The notes: a model not told the origin generated them from the sequence alone. A DNA stretch of 64,000 bases from Runella limosa DSM 17973 (GCF_000482465.1 NZ_KI519424.1:214765-278764); one strand, 5' to 3'; shown: positions 25,657 through 35,105, counted from the first letter of the stretch. A program made the numbers and translations.

Positions 25657-25790
25657 AACCCCACGCCTTTAGGCTGGGGCTGTAAACGAGAATTTATTCG
25701 ACGGCTTTAGCCCTGATTTTTAGCATCTTGGCATCAAAGAATCAGAATTAAAGCCCACTACTTGCATTCCCAGCCTGAAGGCGTGGGGTT
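25657..25790. repeat. 134-bp fold-back element (MITE/REP doublet)
   Basis: The 22-bp ends (25657-25678 and 25769-25790) are inverted repeats with one mismatch (AACCCCACGCC... and its complement). Inner GGCTTTA and TAAAGCC words and GCCCTGATT/AATCAGAATT also pair, so the whole element can fold into one long hairpin. It lies between yjbQ and the AraC gene. No coding capacity. Confidence 0.75.
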
Positions 25791-25816
25791 AAAGGAGGCA
25801 CTTCATCCCCCCTCCT

Positions 25817-26716
25817 CTACGCCCGAAAGGCTGTTGGTGTCATTCCTGTGTGTTTTTTGAAAAAATGGTTAAAGTGGGCAGGTTCTTCAAAACCCAATGA
25901 GTAACTAATTTCGGACACGTTGCGATGCGTGTGGCGCAACATCGCTTTGGCTTCCCCCATCAGTCGATCGGCGATGTGCTCAGTGGTGGTTTTTCCCGTA
26001 CTTAGTTTAATGGCCCGATTGAGGTGATTGACATGGACATTCAACTTTTCGGCAAAGTCTTTCGCGGAGCGTAATTGAAATTTTTGGGTAGCGGGTTCGA
26101 TGGGAAACTGACGTTCTAGCAATTCCATAAAAACGGTAGTAATCCGCGCATTGGCATCGATGTTCCGATACAGTTTTTCGGAGGGCTGGATTTTAAGCGC
26201 ATTATGAATAATCTCCATAATGTAGTTCCGAATGAGGTCGTTTTTGAAACGATAATCAGACTGTATTTCTACCAACATTTTTTCATAAATCGCCCCAAAA
26301 CTGCGGAATTGAGTTTCGTCCAACATATAGGCAGGCTTTCCTCCAGGGGCATACATGGGCAACTCTCGCAAACTATTTCGGAGGTGGTCGCTAAAATATT
26401 CTCCTCTAAAAATGCAGAAAAAACCCGTACGTTCGTTCCCCAAATGCTCCATGGTATAAGGAACTTCGGGGTTAAAAAACAACAATGTCGCCCCGTTCAC
26501 TTCCAAGCTTTTATCGGCATAATGATACACAAAATGCCCTTTTATCAGCGAAATCTTGTAAAACTCCCGACGCGCATACTTCAGCGGTGCTTTTTGGGTT
26601 GCGGCATGGTCTTCTACCCGAAATACGTTAAAGTGTCCAGGGTCGTTGGGACGTACCTCAGGAGCGTTCGCGTATTTTTGCCGATAAAATTCTTCTAGGG
26701 TTTCGACGGTTGACAT
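25817..26716 (-). CDS. AraC-family transcriptional regulator
   Basis: This 299-aa protein has an N-terminal cupin-like sensor domain and a C-terminal double helix-turn-helix. NVSEISYSLGFEEPAHFNHFFKKHTGMTPTAFR (about residues 265-298) is the AraC signature, and an earlier HVNHLNRAIKLSTGKTTTEHI segment is the first HTH. It is followed upstream by an aldo/keto reductase gene 33 bp away on the same strand, which it probably controls. The effector is unknown. Confidence 0.9.
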   Translation of the reverse strand: MSTVETLEEFYRQKYANAPEVRPNDPGHFNVFRVEDHAATQKAPLKYARREFYKISLIKGHFVYHYADKSLEVNGATLLFFNPEVPYTMEHLGNERTGFFCIFRGEYFSDHLRNSLRELPMYAPGGKPAYMLDETQFRSFGAIYEKMLVEIQSDYRFKNDLIRNYIMEIIHNALKIQPSEKLYRNIDANARITTVFMELLERQFPIEPATQKFQLRSAKDFAEKLNVHVNHLNRAIKLSTGKTTTEHIADRLMGEAKAMLRHTHRNVSEISYSLGFEEPAHFNHFFKKHTGMTPTAFRA

Positions 26717-26749
26717 TGTTGTTTTCTTTAATTATTCATATACAGGCGT

Positions 26750-27763
26750 TTATCGACGGTCAGTACTTTGCCGCTCAATCATCCACGCGGGGTATTCGGC
26801 GGGCAATTTGCTGATTAAATCCAAACGCGCCAACTCTTCGGTCGTTAGGCTTACCTCGGTCGATTTGATGTTGTCGGCCAACTGCTCTGGTTTTTTAGCA
26901 CCAATGATTACCGTCGAAACCGCAGGTTGATGCAATAACCAAGCAAGCGCAATTTGAGCTACGGTTACTCCTTTTGCGACAGCTATTTCGCGCATCACTT
27001 CGATGATGTCATAGGCTTTGTCTTTGTTGATAGGTGGGAAGTCGAAATTAGCGCGTCGAGCATCTTCGGGTGTTTCGTGACGACCATATTTTCCACTTAA
27101 TAAACCACCCGCCAACGGACTCCAAACCATCAAGCCCACTTTTTGATCTTGGAGCAACGGAACAATTTCGCGTTCCAAATCACGACCCGCAATCGTATAA
27201 TAAGCTTGCAACGAAATGAATTTTGACCAATGGTTACGCTCCGAAATCCCCAAGGATTTCATAATGTGCCAAGCCGCCAAATTGCTGCAACCGATGTAGC
27301 GAACTTTCCCACTCTGAACCAGTGAATCCAACGCCGACAAGGTTTCTTCCAAAGGCGTAATGGGGTCAAAACCGTGAATCTGATATAAGTCGATGTAATC
27401 TAGTTGGAGGCGTTTGAGGCTTTCGTCGGCTTGTTGCAGAATGTGCTTGCGGGTCAAACCCGTTTGGTTCGGCCCCGCGCCCATGCGTCCTCGTACTTTG
27501 GTCGCAATGACCAAATCATCACGGTGTAAGCCTAGCTCACGAATAGCTTTCCCCGTCATTTCTTCGCTAAGACCTTCGCTATACACGTTGGCCGTATCAA
27601 TAAAATTAATCCCCGCCTCTACCGAGGCTTTCACCAAGGCATTTACTTCGTCTTGTGGCAACGTTCCAATGGCTGTCCATATTCCTTTTCCTCCAAATGT
27701 CATGGTACCTAAACACAATTCTGACACTTTCAGTCCCGTGTTTCCTAACAAGTTGTACTTCAT
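26750..27763 (-). CDS. Aldo/keto reductase
   Basis: This 337-aa NADPH-dependent oxidoreductase of the AKR superfamily is closest to the YajO/Tas-like group. NFIDTANVYSEGLSEE carries the catalytic Asp and Tyr, VIATKVRGRMG the Lys, and YIDLYQIHGFD the His. AWLLHQPAVSTVIIGAKKPEQL binds the cofactor phosphate. Same strand and adjacent to the AraC regulator gene. Confidence 0.93.
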   Translation of the reverse strand: MKYNLLGNTGLKVSELCLGTMTFGGKGIWTAIGTLPQDEVNALVKASVEAGINFIDTANVYSEGLSEEMTGKAIRELGLHRDDLVIATKVRGRMGAGPNQTGLTRKHILQQADESLKRLQLDYIDLYQIHGFDPITPLEETLSALDSLVQSGKVRYIGCSNLAAWHIMKSLGISERNHWSKFISLQAYYTIAGRDLEREIVPLLQDQKVGLMVWSPLAGGLLSGKYGRHETPEDARRANFDFPPINKDKAYDIIEVMREIAVAKGVTVAQIALAWLLHQPAVSTVIIGAKKPEQLADNIKSTEVSLTTEELARLDLISKLPAEYPAWMIERQSTDRR

Positions 27764-28266
27764 AGCTCGTTTGTTTTTTAACTTTTTGATTGATATTTAA
27801 CAATGCAAAAGTAGAAGTTGGAGTAGAACCAAGGGTTGTTTGAATCAAACGGATGCTTGTAAAATTCAAACAATTGAGTTGAAGAAGGCAAATAGCACTC
27901 TCCTAAGTTTAGAGAATGCTATTGAATTTATTTGAAGTTTTACCCGCAGATGACACAGATTGAAAGTCGCAGATGAACGCGGATTAATGACTATATTAGT
28001 TCCTTTTTCAGCGAAAATCTGCGTTTGTATTATTCTGTCAGGTTAAACGGATTAAAAAAAGTAGCCTCAGCGAGGCTAAATCTTAGTAGAAAAAGGGGTA
28101 AAGGCAATCCCAAAGCCCCATCGGGGCGGCCGTCGCTCGGTGACATCTTTCACCGAACGTCGACTGCCCCGACAAGGCTTTTTGGGGGGGATTCGATTCA
28201 TTTTTCTACTAAGATGTAGCTCCTCTGGAGCAATCAATAACCGCTCTATATTTTAATGCGTTCAAA
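27764..28266. other. Intergenic region with repeat elements
   Basis: This 503-bp gap holds no convincing gene. It contains the 134-bp fold-back element at 28081-28214, a preceding AGCCTC/GAGGCT hairpin, and degenerate CGCAGATGA-type words (27948-27992) of a kind also seen near 23080. Confidence 0.55.
28081..28214. repeat. 134-bp fold-back element
   Basis: TCTTAGTAGAAAAA (28081-28094) and its exact complement (28201-28214) bound the element. Inside, AAAGCCCC... GGGGC and GCCCCGAC... AGGCTTT words pair further, and a GGTGA/TCACC hairpin forms the tip. It shares the CCCCGAC/GTCGGGG motif with other hairpins in the window but has different ends from the element at 25657. Confidence 0.7.
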
Positions 28267-30171
28267 TTATTCCACTACTCGAACTCCGACGTACGAGGAG
28301 GCATTTCCCGAACAAAATACTTTGTGTACTGCTTTTTGAAAATCGCTCGCTTCGGCTTTATAAATATTCAAAAACTTCTGGGGGTTGCGGTCAACCAACG
28401 GAAACCAGCTACTTTGAACCTGAACCATGATTTTATGGCCTTTTTTGAAACGGTGCGCCGCATCTTGCATATCGAACTTGACGTGTTCAGCTTTGCCAGG
28501 CTTCATCGGTTCTGGCGTGGTAAAGCTATTTCTAAACTTAGCGCGCATCACCTCACCACGCACCAACAACTGAAAGCCTCCCATGGCTTTGCGGGGATTT
28601 TCGGGGCTGTCGTTGGGCGCATCACCAGGATACACATCAATTAATTTTACAATAAAATCGGCATCCGTTCCTGTCGTTGACACAAAAAGGTCAGCAAAAA
28701 CATTTCCCGAAATCGTTACATCATCGGTTAACACATCAGATTCATATACCAATACATCAGGTCGCTGCGAAGCAAAACGCTGGTCTTCGTACATAAAATC
28801 ACTCCCTCTTATGACGCGAATCTCAGACGTGTAAGGCACAGGGCGTGCTGGGTCGCTGGTGTACTCGTTGTACGCAGGTTCTTTACCTTTTTGGGCACTT
28901 TCGGGAGTTGGGTTAAACGAAAGTTTGCCGTCGGGATGGAAGTACAATTTCTTTTCAACCGAATTTTTGGGCGGCCATTGATCATAGGTACGCCATTGGT
29001 TAGCACCCGTTTCAAAGATGTATGCCTCGGGCAATTTAGGATCAGGCGCATCTTTCAAATGGTGATTAAAGAAAGGCAATTCAATGTTTTTTTGATAAAA
29101 CTCGCTCGTAGCCGAGCCAAAACGAATGTGTCCTAACGACTCGCCTTTTCCGCGCGCCCAGCCCCCGTGAATCCACGGCCCCATCACCAAACGATTCGAC
29201 GAGGCAGGGCTATTTTTTTCGATACCTTCATAAGCTTTCAACGGCCCGTACAAATCCTCTTGGTCGAACCAGCCCCCAACAACCATCACGGCAGGTTTTA
29301 CATTTTTGAAATGCGGAACAGGCGTGCGCGACTGCCAAAACTCGTTGTAGGTTTCGTTCTCCATCAACTGATTCCAAATGCGGTTTTCACCTTTAAAAAT
29401 TCGCTCGTTGACGTTTTTGAGCGGCCCTAATTTCATGTAGAACTCATAGCCATCGGGCGTCCCATAGGCCGAAAACCCTGGACGTGCTTTGGGCGCAGGA
29501 ACAGGGCGTGGAGCGCCAAAACCTGAGATAAAGGCAAACGTTCCCATCAAAAAGAAAGCGCCGTTGTGGTGGCGATCATCTCCCATAAACCAATCAGTCA
29601 CAGGAGCTTGAGGCGAGGCCGCTTTGAGGGCAGGATGGGCCTCAATGGTCGTCATGGTTGAATAATACCCAGGCGACGAAATTCCCCACGTACCTACTTT
29701 GCCGTTGTTGCCTTCAATATTTTTCACCAACCATTCAATCGCATCATAGGCATCGGAGCTTTCATCGTTGTCGGTCGCGTTTTTCTTATTCGGAATAAAC
29801 GGACGGTACGCCTCAAAACTGCCTTCCGACATATATTTTCCGCGTACATCTTGGTAAACAAAAATATACCCATCGCGCGCAAAGAGCATCGACGGACCCA
29901 ACGATGTTTTATACAACGTATCTCCGTAGGGGGCAACGCTATAAGGAGTCCGATTGAGCATAATCGGGTACTTTTTTCCGCTTGCAATGTCTTTGGGGAC
30001 ATAAATCGACGTAAAAAGTTTAACACCGTCTCGCATCGGGACCATGCGTTCCATTTTGGTATAATGCTGACGAATATAGACCGAATCTTCGTTGATTTTG
30101 GGGCTTTGTGCCATAGAAAGCTGCACAAAGCCAAGCATTAATAGGGTAAACAAAAACTTCATTTGGGTCAT
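28267..30171 (-). CDS. CocE/NonD-family serine hydrolase, secreted
   Basis: This 634-aa protein has a signal peptide and an X-Pro dipeptidyl-peptidase (S15) type alpha/beta hydrolase core. The nucleophile elbow is GTWGISSPGYYSTM. GGWFDQEDLYG and MGPWIHGGW supply the acid and His regions. A C-terminal jelly-roll domain (about residue 400 onward, VTISGNVFADLFVSTTG) is typical of the family. It hydrolyses esters or amides such as N-terminal peptide bonds or acylated side chains; substrate not predictable. Confidence 0.91.
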   Translation of the reverse strand: MTQMKFLFTLLMLGFVQLSMAQSPKINEDSVYIRQHYTKMERMVPMRDGVKLFTSIYVPKDIASGKKYPIMLNRTPYSVAPYGDTLYKTSLGPSMLFARDGYIFVYQDVRGKYMSEGSFEAYRPFIPNKKNATDNDESSDAYDAIEWLVKNIEGNNGKVGTWGISSPGYYSTMTTIEAHPALKAASPQAPVTDWFMGDDRHHNGAFFLMGTFAFISGFGAPRPVPAPKARPGFSAYGTPDGYEFYMKLGPLKNVNERIFKGENRIWNQLMENETYNEFWQSRTPVPHFKNVKPAVMVVGGWFDQEDLYGPLKAYEGIEKNSPASSNRLVMGPWIHGGWARGKGESLGHIRFGSATSEFYQKNIELPFFNHHLKDAPDPKLPEAYIFETGANQWRTYDQWPPKNSVEKKLYFHPDGKLSFNPTPESAQKGKEPAYNEYTSDPARPVPYTSEIRVIRGSDFMYEDQRFASQRPDVLVYESDVLTDDVTISGNVFADLFVSTTGTDADFIVKLIDVYPGDAPNDSPENPRKAMGGFQLLVRGEVMRAKFRNSFTTPEPMKPGKAEHVKFDMQDAAHRFKKGHKIMVQVQSSWFPLVDRNPQKFLNIYKAEASDFQKAVHKVFCSGNASSYVGVRVVE

Positions 30172-30203
30172 GGATTATAGTGAAGTACAAAATTGACAAA
30201 TTG

Positions 30204-31550
30204 TTACTTTCCAATGCAGAACTTGCTGAAAATATTAGCTAATAAATCATCCGTGGCGATTTGACCTGTAATTTCTCCTAAGTGGTGCAATGCCAAACGA
30301 ATATCTTGCGCCAAAAAGTCTCCCGTAATTCCTATCGCTAGGCCATTCAAAACGTCCGATAGGGCTTGTTGCGTTTTTACCAAGTGTTCATAATGGCGCA
30401 AATTGGTTACCACGGTATCATCGGCGGCTTTGGCAGCCACTGCCACTGCGACCAATGCTTTTTTAAGGTCTTCGATGCCTGTACCTGTTTTAGCGGAAAT
30501 GGGGATTTCAACCTCACCCAACCCTCCGTTGGGAGAGGTTAAATCCGCTTTATTCCTTACCCACAACACCTTTTTCCCTTCCTCTAACCCTTCGGCCAAC
30601 TGTTCAACTTCGGCATAGGTTTCTGGACTATCAAACAACAGCACCACCACGTCGGCTTGGTTCATGGCTTTTTTAGAACGTTCAATTCCAATTGACTCCA
30701 CCACATCCATCGTCTCACGAATACCTGCCGTATCAATGATTCGGAATTTGATGCCATCTAGGTAAAGAAGGTCTTCGATAACGTCGCGGGTGGTACCTGC
30801 AATCGACGTAACAATGGCTTTTTCTTCGTTCAAAAGCGCGTTGAGCAGCGTCGATTTACCCACATTTGGCGCGCCAATGATGGCCACGGGGATTCCTTCT
30901 TTGAGGGCATTCCCAAAATCGAAAGAATCAATCAATGGCGCAATGGTCGTTTGAAGGTTATTTATCAACGCCCGTAAATCGTCCCGATTGGCAAATTCAA
31001 CGTCTTCTTCGCCAAAATCCAACTCCAGCTCTACCATGCTGGCAAAATGAATCAGGTCTTCACGTAGAAATGCCAATTTTTTTGAAAATCCACCCCGAAG
31101 CTGGTTCAAGGCCGTGCGGTGACTAGCAGCCGAATCGGCGGCAATCAAATCGGCTACAGCTTCGGCCTGTACTAAGTCAAACTGCCCGTTCAAAAACGCA
31201 CGTTGCGTAAACTCCCCTGGGCGCGCCAACCGTGCGCCATTTTGAACAAGGAGCTTCAAAATTTGGCGAATGATGTAGTCTGAGCCGTGGCAAGAGATTT
31301 CGACCGTATCTTCTTTGGTAAACGAAGTTGGCGTTTTAAAAACAGCGATTAAAACCTCATCAATAATGTCATTTCCCGAGCGGATTGTTCCAAAGTGAAC
31401 CGTATGAGAATCAACTTTCGTCAGGTCTTTACCCCGAAAAAGTTTATTAACGACCGAAAACGTCCCTTCTCCCGATACCCGAATCACCCCAATGGCTCCT
31501 ACCCCTGACGGAGTCGCCAAGGCACAAATAGGTTCTTGCTGAAAAACCAT
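30204..31550 (-). CDS. mnmE: tRNA modification GTPase MnmE
   Basis: This 448-aa MnmE, with MnmG, makes the 5-carboxymethylaminomethyl group on U34 of tRNAs. The N-terminal folate-binding domain, helical domain and inserted G domain are complete: GAPNVGKST (G1), TTRD (G2), DTAG (G3), NKAD (G4), SAK (G5) and the C-terminal FCIGK. Between G4 and G5 the segment TSPNGGLGEVE is encoded by a REP-like palindrome, an in-frame insertion in a surface loop. Its start overlaps the DUF4177 gene stop by 1 bp. Confidence 0.97.
   Translation of the reverse strand: MVFQQEPICALATPSGVGAIGVIRVSGEGTFSVVNKLFRGKDLTKVDSHTVHFGTIRSGNDIIDEVLIAVFKTPTSFTKEDTVEISCHGSDYIIRQILKLLVQNGARLARPGEFTQRAFLNGQFDLVQAEAVADLIAADSAASHRTALNQLRGGFSKKLAFLREDLIHFASMVELELDFGEEDVEFANRDDLRALINNLQTTIAPLIDSFDFGNALKEGIPVAIIGAPNVGKSTLLNALLNEEKAIVTSIAGTTRDVIEDLLYLDGIKFRIIDTAGIRETMDVVESIGIERSKKAMNQADVVVLLFDSPETYAEVEQLAEGLEEGKKVLWVRNKADLTSPNGGLGEVEIPISAKTGTGIEDLKKALVAVAVAAKAADDTVVTNLRHYEHLVKTQQALSDVLNGLAIGITGDFLAQDIRLALHHLGEITGQIATDDLLANIFSKFCIGK
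30509..30541. repeat. REP-like palindrome inserted in frame in mnmE
   Basis: The minus strand reads AACCTCTCCC, AAC, GGAGGG, TTG, GGTGAGGTT. It has the same layout as the element in cas4 (2171-2208), including the GGTGAGGTT tail. It encodes about 11 residues between the G4 and G5 motifs of the GTPase domain. Confidence 0.65.
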
Positions 31551-31750
31551 TAGAAAGTTTTTGCACGTTTAAAAATGAAAACTGCTTTAGATGTACCTCC
31601 TTGATACGCATTCATATCTAAGGCATTGACTAATTCCCAACCTTCACTTGCCAATTCATTTAATTTATTTTCAATCGCACTAGCACTTATCTCTGCCACC
31701 CAAAAACCTTTTGGTTCTAGCTCTAAAACTTTGTATTCGTAGGTTTGCAT
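31550..31750 (-). CDS. DUF4177 domain protein
   Basis: This 66-aa protein matches the small DUF4177 family (YEYKVLEL... LNELASEGWELVNA... FIFKRAK). The LNxLxxEGWELV motif is its signature. Members are single alpha/beta domains of unknown function. Co-transcribed with mnmE (1-bp overlap). Confidence 0.85.
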   Translation of the reverse strand: MQTYEYKVLELEPKGFWVAEISASAIENKLNELASEGWELVNALDMNAYQGGTSKAVFIFKRAKTF

Positions 31751-31789
31751 TTTTATCCTCTTTTATCTGTTAGCAGTATCTCTTTTTTG

Positions 31790-32503
31790 CTAACGCAAAG
31801 GTAATGCTTTCGGGTTTCGTTGTCCTAGAAGAATTCCTAAACTAAATCCACCCGAAATAGACGGAATGGTTTCGTACCTGCCTGGCTGAAGGGTACGCAA
31901 ATTAAAAATATTTACATTTCGCCACCCGTTATTTATGCTTCCCTCCTCGGCATCGTTGGTGACCAAGAGTTTACGAAACCCGCCCCCAAGGTACAAGTCA
32001 ATCACCAAACGCCTTGGCACAACCACCTGATAACCAGCCTTTATATGACTAGCCGAAACCCGACGTCGGGTTTTTACAAATCCTTCTTCAAAATAAGCGC
32101 ACCCTCCCGTCGCGGGGTTACAGCCTCTGCCTAATGCCCGATATTCTTTAATAAAAACTTCTTTTCGGTAATATTCTACGGCCAAATACCAGCTTCCGCG
32201 CTCTGAATAAGGGTCAGAAAAATAATAACGGCCTTGGGTTCGGAAACGAAAATTATTTTTACTGGCAAACTCTTTTCCATCTTCCCAAGGACTCAGAGCG
32301 GCGTTGCCCCAACCAGCCTCTTGATAGATGCTCCAACGCGTTGCAATTGGTATTTCTACCCCTAACGTGAGCGTATTATCGGGATCAATGAGGGTTGTTG
32401 GGACTGTTTTTAAAATTACTTTGGGACGAAGTGTGTCTTGTGCCCAAAGCATCTTGCCCATTAAACTGAACAAAAAGAGCCAATACAAACTGTGGTTTTT
32501 CAT
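31790..32503 (-). CDS. Outer-membrane beta-barrel protein (DUF3575-like)
   Basis: This 237-aa protein starts with a signal peptide (HSLYWLFLFSLMGKMLWAQ) and continues with alternating hydrophobic strands (VGVEIPIATRWSIYQEAGWG..., GRYYFSDP..., WYLAVEYYRKEVF) typical of small outer-membrane barrels of the DUF3575 type. Two Cys in GRGCNPATGGCAYF may form a disulfide. The ATG at 32503 is preferred since the one at 32524 precedes the signal peptide by seven polar residues and overlaps the neighbouring lipoprotein gene. Confidence 0.72.
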   Translation of the reverse strand: MKNHSLYWLFLFSLMGKMLWAQDTLRPKVILKTVPTTLIDPDNTLTLGVEIPIATRWSIYQEAGWGNAALSPWEDGKEFASKNNFRFRTQGRYYFSDPYSERGSWYLAVEYYRKEVFIKEYRALGRGCNPATGGCAYFEEGFVKTRRRVSASHIKAGYQVVVPRRLVIDLYLGGGFRKLLVTNDAEEGSINNGWRNVNIFNLRTLQPGRYETIPSISGGFSLGILLGQRNPKALPLR

Positions 32504-32513
32504 TCTGTGCGTG

Positions 32514-33275
32514 TTAGGGTTCAATGGCTAATTTGCTCAATACCTCCAGCTTACCACCATCTTGCAGGCCGTATTGAACCAAGCCGCCGTCGCCCGTCAC
32601 AATTAAACTTTTGCTCGTTGGTATCACATCGTAAGCTTTAATGTCTCCTATGACGTGTTTTAATTGAGGTTGTTTAGGATCCTTGATGTCAAAAATTTTC
32701 ATACCCCGATCTCCCTCGCAAACAAACAGCTGTTCGCCACTTACGCCCAAACCATATGGTGATTCCATCGTTTGAGAATTGATTAACCTTGGGCTTTTCA
32801 AATCAGTGACGTCAACCACATCCAAGGTACTTGCGGTTGCCATTCGTCGGCAGCCCGAGCCTCCGCGAAGCGTAACGTAGGCATAATTTCCCTGAACAAC
32901 GACGGGGTCGCAACTTTGAACGTGAAAATAACTCGACAACAACACAGGTGAGTCGGGCTGCTGGTTATCAAAAATGTACATTCCAGCATTGGCACCTATA
33001 AAAAGGGCATTTTTGTAGGGAAAAATCGTTTCCAAACCTACTGTTAAAGGGATAGTTTTTGCCGACACAGGATTGGTTGGAGTAGCAATATTATAAACCT
33101 GAAGCTTATCAGGCAATACGCAATAAAGCACATCTCCCACAATGGCAAATCGCGCCATCGAGCCGCCCGTACCCGTTTGGCTGTTGGGGTTTACGTCAGC
33201 ACTTTTGTCGGTTGCACAGCCAAGAGCCAATGCAAAACAGAGCGCACAAAGGGTAGCTAGTGTAAAATTTTTCAT
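32514..33275 (-). CDS. LVIVD-repeat-like lipoprotein A
   Basis: This 253-aa protein has a lipobox (ALALGC, Cys20) and repeated strands such as ARFAIVGDVLYCVLPDKLQVYNIATP, LFIGANAGMYIFDNQQPDSPVLLSS and LFVCEGDRGMKIFDIKDPKQP. These fit LVIVD-type beta-propeller repeats, which occur in secreted Bacteroidetes proteins. No catalytic motif. A related shorter gene lies 9 bp upstream, and the beta-barrel gene follows, so the three probably form an operon for a surface complex. Confidence 0.78.
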   Translation of the reverse strand: MKNFTLATLCALCFALALGCATDKSADVNPNSQTGTGGSMARFAIVGDVLYCVLPDKLQVYNIATPTNPVSAKTIPLTVGLETIFPYKNALFIGANAGMYIFDNQQPDSPVLLSSYFHVQSCDPVVVQGNYAYVTLRGGSGCRRMATASTLDVVDVTDLKSPRLINSQTMESPYGLGVSGEQLFVCEGDRGMKIFDIKDPKQPQLKHVIGDIKAYDVIPTSKSLIVTGDGGLVQYGLQDGGKLEVLSKLAIEP

Positions 33276-33284
33276 AACGATTGC

Positions 33285-33830
33285 TTAACGAAAACATTTA
33301 GGACGATTCATTTTTACTTTTTCCCAACCCACCACAATACCTTTTGACGCTTCTACACACTCAAAATAGGTTTGGTTATAAGGAGGATAAGCAGGCAACG
33401 GAAACGCATTTTTAATTCGTTTTTCTACCTTCACTTGCGTAGGATCTGCAATGTTGAGCACCACAAAATCAGGGCCACTGTCGGCATACAAAAAGTTGCC
33501 TTTTACCGCCATGTCAACATTCCCCCAAATCTTGATGAACGACATCTTTTTAGGGTTTCGTGGATCAGCGTTGTCTATCAAATGAATCCCTTTTCCTTGT
33601 TCGTTGATGAACAAATAATTTCCTCGTACGTAGATTTTGCCAGGTTTTTTCAGCGGCTGCGGCGATTCGGTTGTTACTTGGTTTACCTCATTTTCAGAAG
33701 CATAAATCGGGCGATAACCTTCTCCGCTGAACGTAGGTGCACCCGCAGGAGGTTCATTTACATCAACGCCAGATTGACAACCCACCAGCAACCCGATGCC
33801 AATGAGTCCAATGTAGCTTAATTTTTCCAT
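33285..33830 (-). CDS. LVIVD-repeat-like lipoprotein B
   Basis: This 181-aa lipoprotein (lipobox GLLVGC, Cys18) is related to the downstream gene and carries GKIYVRGNYLFINEQGKGIHLIDNADPRNPK and MAVKGNFLYADSGPDFVVLNIADP repeats. It holds only two or three repeat units, too few for a complete propeller alone, so it may pair with lipoprotein A or be a shortened copy. Function unknown. Confidence 0.72.
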   Translation of the reverse strand: MEKLSYIGLIGIGLLVGCQSGVDVNEPPAGAPTFSGEGYRPIYASENEVNQVTTESPQPLKKPGKIYVRGNYLFINEQGKGIHLIDNADPRNPKKMSFIKIWGNVDMAVKGNFLYADSGPDFVVLNIADPTQVKVEKRIKNAFPLPAYPPYNQTYFECVEASKGIVVGWEKVKMNRPKCFR

Positions 33831-33844
33831 ACGTTTTCTAGTTT

Positions 33845-35026
33845 TTAATTGATTGGCAAAAACTCAAACTTACCTTCCTCAACCCGAACTAACTCCCTGT
33901 AAACCAACGTATCATTAATATCACGATACTCAATTGAAAGATGTTGTTGGTCGAAAGTTAGCCAGGAAAATCCGTTGAAACCGACGTCAATACGCCGTAA
34001 AGTAGTACGTTTTCGTTGATCATAAAAGGCAATCGCCTCTTTGTTATTTTTCGGTTCATCAATTTCTGAAGGCATTCCTCCATTCCCAATGCACCGACCA
34101 TAAATAGGCAAGTTAGTGAGTTGTTTAGGATGATATACCACCATTCGGTGTTCGTGTCCCCATATCCATATTACAGGACGCACGGCATCGCCCAAAAGTT
34201 GGGAAAGCTGCTTGGCGGGCTCAGGAAACGACTTACGAAACGAAGAAAAAGGTGGATGATGACTCAAAAATACCAAGCCACGCTGATCGGCGGAGTTTCC
34301 TAATTGCACTTGTTCGCGAAGCCACGAGAGTTGTTCTTTTCGTAAATGACAATCGGGCGGAGAAAGCACTTCTAAAAACGGACGTTCGACCGAGGTGTAG
34401 CCCGTATCCAGTCCAATAACACGCCAGTGGTCATTTTCCAAACAAAAAAAGCCAGCTTTCTGAATCCGCACCGAATCCCCTTCTCGAACCCCCATCGTGG
34501 GAAGTAAATATTTAAAAAAAGCATCACCGTTGGAATACATTTCGTGGTTTCCCGACAAGGCCAAACTGCCCCATTTGCCGCGCGGCCACGAAGCCTTGGG
34601 GCTGGTAAAATTGGCGGCTACTTCGCTGGGCGTACCGACAAAATAAATATCACCCAAATGAATCGAATAATCGGGCGAGTGCGAGGCTACCACCGCCCCA
34701 ACTGCGTCTGATTCGGGAGTATCAGACGCCCAATCCGAAAGCAGTGCGAGCTGGGTTACGCCCTTTTGATTTTCCATTTGAAAAATACCGTTGTCCTCTC
34801 CTTGGGGATAGCTTTGGTAGGGATGGCGTTTACCAAAACGACTTTTAAGGTAATGATAAGCAAAACCAAAGACATTGTACCACAAAAACTCTGTCAATGT
34901 TCGGGTAGTATCGGAAGAATTGGAGGGTTGTTGGGCCTGCGACTGTTGGGTTCGGAAGTGATTTTCGGCTTCGGTGTGGCCAATGGCTACATACTCTTTT
35001 AATTCACGCTTGGGTGGCTGAGACAT
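33845..35026 (-). CDS. Calcineurin-like metallophosphoesterase
   Basis: This 393-aa protein has the metallophosphoesterase core: IHLGDIYFVG, LSGNHEMYSNG, VFLSHHPPFSS and IWGHEHRMVV provide the two-metal site. The first Asp motif is degenerate (LLSDWASDTPESD). No signal peptide is present, so it is probably cytoplasmic. Substrate unknown. Confidence 0.85.
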   Translation of the reverse strand: MSQPPKRELKEYVAIGHTEAENHFRTQQSQAQQPSNSSDTTRTLTEFLWYNVFGFAYHYLKSRFGKRHPYQSYPQGEDNGIFQMENQKGVTQLALLSDWASDTPESDAVGAVVASHSPDYSIHLGDIYFVGTPSEVAANFTSPKASWPRGKWGSLALSGNHEMYSNGDAFFKYLLPTMGVREGDSVRIQKAGFFCLENDHWRVIGLDTGYTSVERPFLEVLSPPDCHLRKEQLSWLREQVQLGNSADQRGLVFLSHHPPFSSFRKSFPEPAKQLSQLLGDAVRPVIWIWGHEHRMVVYHPKQLTNLPIYGRCIGNGGMPSEIDEPKNNKEAIAFYDQRKRTTLRRIDVGFNGFSWLTFDQQHLSIEYRDINDTLVYRELVRVEEGKFEFLPIN

Positions 35027-35073
35027 GAAGAACTATTACGGTTGAATGAAGTACGAATATCGTGTTTTTAAAC

Positions 35074-35094
35074 GAAAAAAGCGTCAGAGACGCT
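35074..35094 (-). terminator. Terminator of the OmpA/PD40 gene
   Basis: GCGTC, AGA, GACGC form a 5-bp stem extended by an A-T pair, followed on the minus strand by six T. It lies downstream of the minus-strand OmpA/PD40 gene and just before the phosphoesterase gene. Confidence 0.7.
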
Positions 35095-35105
35095 AAACCG
35101 TGTCC

